A DNA stretch of 64,000 nt from Burkholderia sp. Nafp2/4-1b. GTDB lineage: Bacteria > Pseudomonadota > Gammaproteobacteria > Burkholderiales > Burkholderiaceae. Under the pieces are notes generated by a model, which saw nothing but the letters and a program-made list of their open reading frames with translations, had not been told where the DNA came from and made no database searches. Positions 62,253-64,000 of the stretch are shown one piece after another. The stretch is from assembly GCF_003635165.1 (NCBI RefSeq), contig NZ_ML058619.1, positions 266,655 through 330,654 of the forward strand. The letters run 5' to 3'. The position numbers and the translations under genes are program-made. Within the stretch, counting starts at the first letter, position 1. Each line of letters starts with the position of its first letter.

Positions 62253-63446
62253 TCAGATGTTCTCGAAGATCGCCGCAATGCCCTGGCCGCCGCCGATGCA
62301 CATCGTCACGAGCGCGTAACGCCCGCCGATGCGCTTGAGCTCGTACAGCGCCTTGACCGTGATCAACGCGCCCGTGGCGCCGATCGGGTGGCCGAGCGAA
62401 ATGCCGGAGCCGTTCGGGTTGACCTTGGCCGGGTCGAGGCCGAGTTCCTGCGTGACGGCGCAAGCCTGCGCCGCGAACGCCTCGTTCGCCTCGATCACGT
62501 CGAGATCGGTGATCTTCAGGCCCGCGCGCTCGAGCGCCTTCTGCGTGGCCGGGACGGGGCCGATGCCCATGTACGCCGGATCGACGCCCGCATGCGCATA
62601 CGCGACGAGACGCGCGAGCGGCTTCACGCCCTGCGCACGCGCGGCATCCGCGCTCATCATCAGCACCGCGGCGGCCGCATCGTTGATCCCCGACGCATTG
62701 CCGGCCGTCACCGTGCCGTTCTCCTTCACGAACACGGGCTTGAGCTTCGTGAAATCGTCGGAGCCCGCGTCGTGACGCACGTGCTCGTCGGTGTCGAACG
62801 CGACCTCGCCCTTCTTCGAGCGGATCGAGATCGGCAGGATCTGATCCTTGAAGCGGCCTTCGGCGATCGCGCGCGCCGCGCGACGATGCGATTCGAGCGC
62901 GAGCGCATCCTGCGCGTCACGCGAAATGCCGTATTTCTTTGCGACGTTCTCGGCCGTCACGCCCATGTGGATCGCCTCGAACGGGTCGTGCAGCGCGCCG
63001 AGCATCATGTCCACGAGCTTCGCGTCGCCCATGCGCTGGCCGAAACGCGCGGACGGCACGCTGAACGGCGCACGGCTCATGTTCTCCGCCCCGCCGCCGA
63101 TCGCGACGTCGGCATCGCCGAGCATGATCGTCTGCGCGGCGGACACGATCGCCTGCAGGCCCGAGCCGCACAGACGGTTCACGGTCAGCGCGGGCGCATG
63201 CTGCGCGACGCCGCCGTTGATCGCCGCGACACGCGCGAGATACATGTCCTTCGGCTCGGTGTTCACGACATGGCCGAACACGACATGCCCGACCGCATCG
63301 CCCGGCACGTTCGCGCGCGACAGCACTTCGCTCACGACCTTCGCGCCGAGATCGGTCGGCGAGAAATCCTTCAGGCTCCCGCCGAAATCGCCAATCGCGG
63401 TACGGACACCGCTCACCACCACGACTTCCTTCGCTGCATTGCTCAT
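62253..63446 (-). CDS. Acetyl-CoA acetyltransferase (beta-ketothiolase)
   Basis: A 397-residue thiolase. The acyl-carrying Cys is in NRLCGSGLQAI, the second active-site Cys/His region includes CIGGGQGIA near the end and NGSGISLGHPIGATGA. This is a typical degradative/condensing thiolase, similar to PhaA or BktB. It cleaves beta-ketoacyl-CoA or condenses acetyl-CoA. It sits 37 bases before the dehydrogenase gene and about 48 bases after the ETF-QO gene, all in one direction. Confidence 0.93.
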   Translation of the reverse strand: MSNAAKEVVVVSGVRTAIGDFGGSLKDFSPTDLGAKVVSEVLSRANVPGDAVGHVVFGHVVNTEPKDMYLARVAAINGGVAQHAPALTVNRLCGSGLQAIVSAAQTIMLGDADVAIGGGAENMSRAPFSVPSARFGQRMGDAKLVDMMLGALHDPFEAIHMGVTAENVAKKYGISRDAQDALALESHRRAARAIAEGRFKDQILPISIRSKKGEVAFDTDEHVRHDAGSDDFTKLKPVFVKENGTVTAGNASGINDAAAAVLMMSADAARAQGVKPLARLVAYAHAGVDPAYMGIGPVPATQKALERAGLKITDLDVIEANEAFAAQACAVTQELGLDPAKVNPNGSGISLGHPIGATGALITVKALYELKRIGGRYALVTMCIGGGQGIAAIFENI

Positions 63447-63494
63447 CGTCTCACTCCGGTTCGTTCGCGCCCGCGGGCGCGGGGTGCGTTTGCG

Positions 63495-64000
63495 TTACAT
63501 GTTCGGGTAATTCGGCCCGCCGCCGCCTTCCGGCGTGACCCACACGATGTTCTGCGTCGGGTCCTTGATATCGCAGGTCTTGCAGTGCACGCAGTTCTGC
63601 GCGTTGATCTGCAAGCGATCTTCGTTGCTGTCGTTCTTGATGAACTCGTAGACGCCGGCCGGACAGAAGCGCGCTTCCGGGCCCGCGTAGGTGCGCAGGT
63701 TCACGTTTACCGGCACGCTCGCATCCTTCAGCGTCAGGTGCGCCGGCTGGTGCTCCTCGTGGTTCGTGTTCGAGATGAACACCGACGACAGCCGGTCGAA
63801 CGTCAGCTTGCCGTCCGGCTTCGGATACTCGATCGGCGTGCATTGCGACGCCGGCTTCAGCATCTCGTGATCCGCATGCTTGTGATGCAGCGTCCACGGC
63901 ACGTTGCCGCCCATTACCTTTTGCTCGAGGCCGACCATCAGCGTGCCCAAGTACAGGCCCTTGGCCATCCACTGCTTGAAGTTGCGTGCGCGATACAGCT
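63495..64000 (-). CDS. Electron-transfer-flavoprotein:ubiquinone oxidoreductase, C-terminal part
   Basis: The C-terminal about 170 residues of ETF-QO; the frame stays open to the window's right edge (reading ...LYRARNFKQWMAKGLYLGTLM), so the gene starts outside. The [4Fe-4S] ligands are visible in CPAGVYEF and NCVHCKTCDIKDPTQNI. It hands electrons from ETF, reduced by acyl-CoA dehydrogenases, to ubiquinone in the membrane. Its operon with thiolase and 3-hydroxyacyl-CoA dehydrogenase suggests a common fatty-acid or branched-chain acid breakdown unit. The protein is incomplete here. Confidence 0.92.
   Translation of the reverse strand, partial: LYRARNFKQWMAKGLYLGTLMVGLEQKVMGGNVPWTLHHKHADHEMLKPASQCTPIEYPKPDGKLTFDRLSSVFISNTNHEEHQPAHLTLKDASVPVNVNLRTYAGPEARFCPAGVYEFIKNDSNEDRLQINAQNCVHCKTCDIKDPTQNIVWVTPEGGGGPNYPNM

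Noticed and set aside
1..64000. CRISPR arrays, insertion sequences, tRNA/rRNA genes and replication origin
   Set aside because: I scanned for regularly spaced repeats, transposase genes with terminal repeats, cloverleaf-like sequence and DnaA-box clusters and recognised none. A covariance-model search would be decisive for RNA genes.

Overview
The window is 64 kb of high-GC DNA with dense coding on both strands. The gene content (cioAB, fdhD-moeA-moaA-moaE-moaD, acnB, many LysR/AraC/MocR regulators, many MFS pumps and periplasmic binding proteins) and the codon use point to a Burkholderia-type beta-proteobacterium, probably of the B. cepacia complex and probably an accessory-rich secondary replicon. 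That taxonomic call is an inference from protein style; no rRNA, tRNA, CRISPR array, insertion sequence or replication origin is visible.

Layout. 0.3-1.7 kb: a tryptophanyl-tRNA synthetase gene preceded by what looks like a complete ribosome-mediated attenuator: a promoter whose start falls at an AUG, a 16-codon leader peptide with tandem Trp codons, competing RNA arms and a hairpin. This is the most interesting signal in the window. 1.8-5.5 kb: a Bcr-type efflux pump, then a shikimate-dehydrogenase-like enzyme and an MHS-family carboxylate transporter, with an operator upstream that contains the PcaR-type 15-mer. 5.5-6.8 kb: a less GC-rich, gene-poor patch with a small membrane protein. 6.8-11 kb: a J-domain protein, a bestrophin-like channel and the cyanide-insensitive quinol oxidase cioAB. 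11.4-15.7 kb: fdhD and molybdopterin genes moeA, moaA, moaE, moaD.

15.9-20.4 kb: a YheO/DauR-like regulator, a tiny coupled ORF, a threonine-synthase-like PLP enzyme and an asparaginase, then a LivK-type binding protein. 20.6-23.4 kb: acnB with a clear promoter, operator-like palindrome and terminator. 23.4-25 kb: a divergent LysR/LysE pair. 25-31.4 kb: two MocR-type regulators, one with an empty 760-base region where a divergent target would be expected, the other divergent from a DadA-like oxidase and a second LivK-type protein. 31.4-35.2 kb: a secreted protein, an orphan tyrosine recombinase, small membrane proteins and a universal stress protein. 35.5-44.3 kb: an MhpD-family enzyme, a probable PD-(D/E)XK protein, an AraC regulator, two lipoproteins, and a secreted 723-aa protein paired with a DUF3142 protein. 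44.4-49.1 kb: an alpha/beta hydrolase, an SDR/AraC divergent pair, a broken PhzF gene and a periplasmic aldose epimerase. 49.4-56.6 kb: LysR/MFS/ArsR genes and a tripartite EmrAB-NodT efflux operon. 56.7-61 kb: a secreted Sel1-repeat protein coupled to an unknown secreted protein. 61.3-64 kb: a beta-oxidation operon (ETF-QO, thiolase, 3-hydroxyacyl-CoA dehydrogenase) that ends in a two-tier terminator and runs off the right edge.
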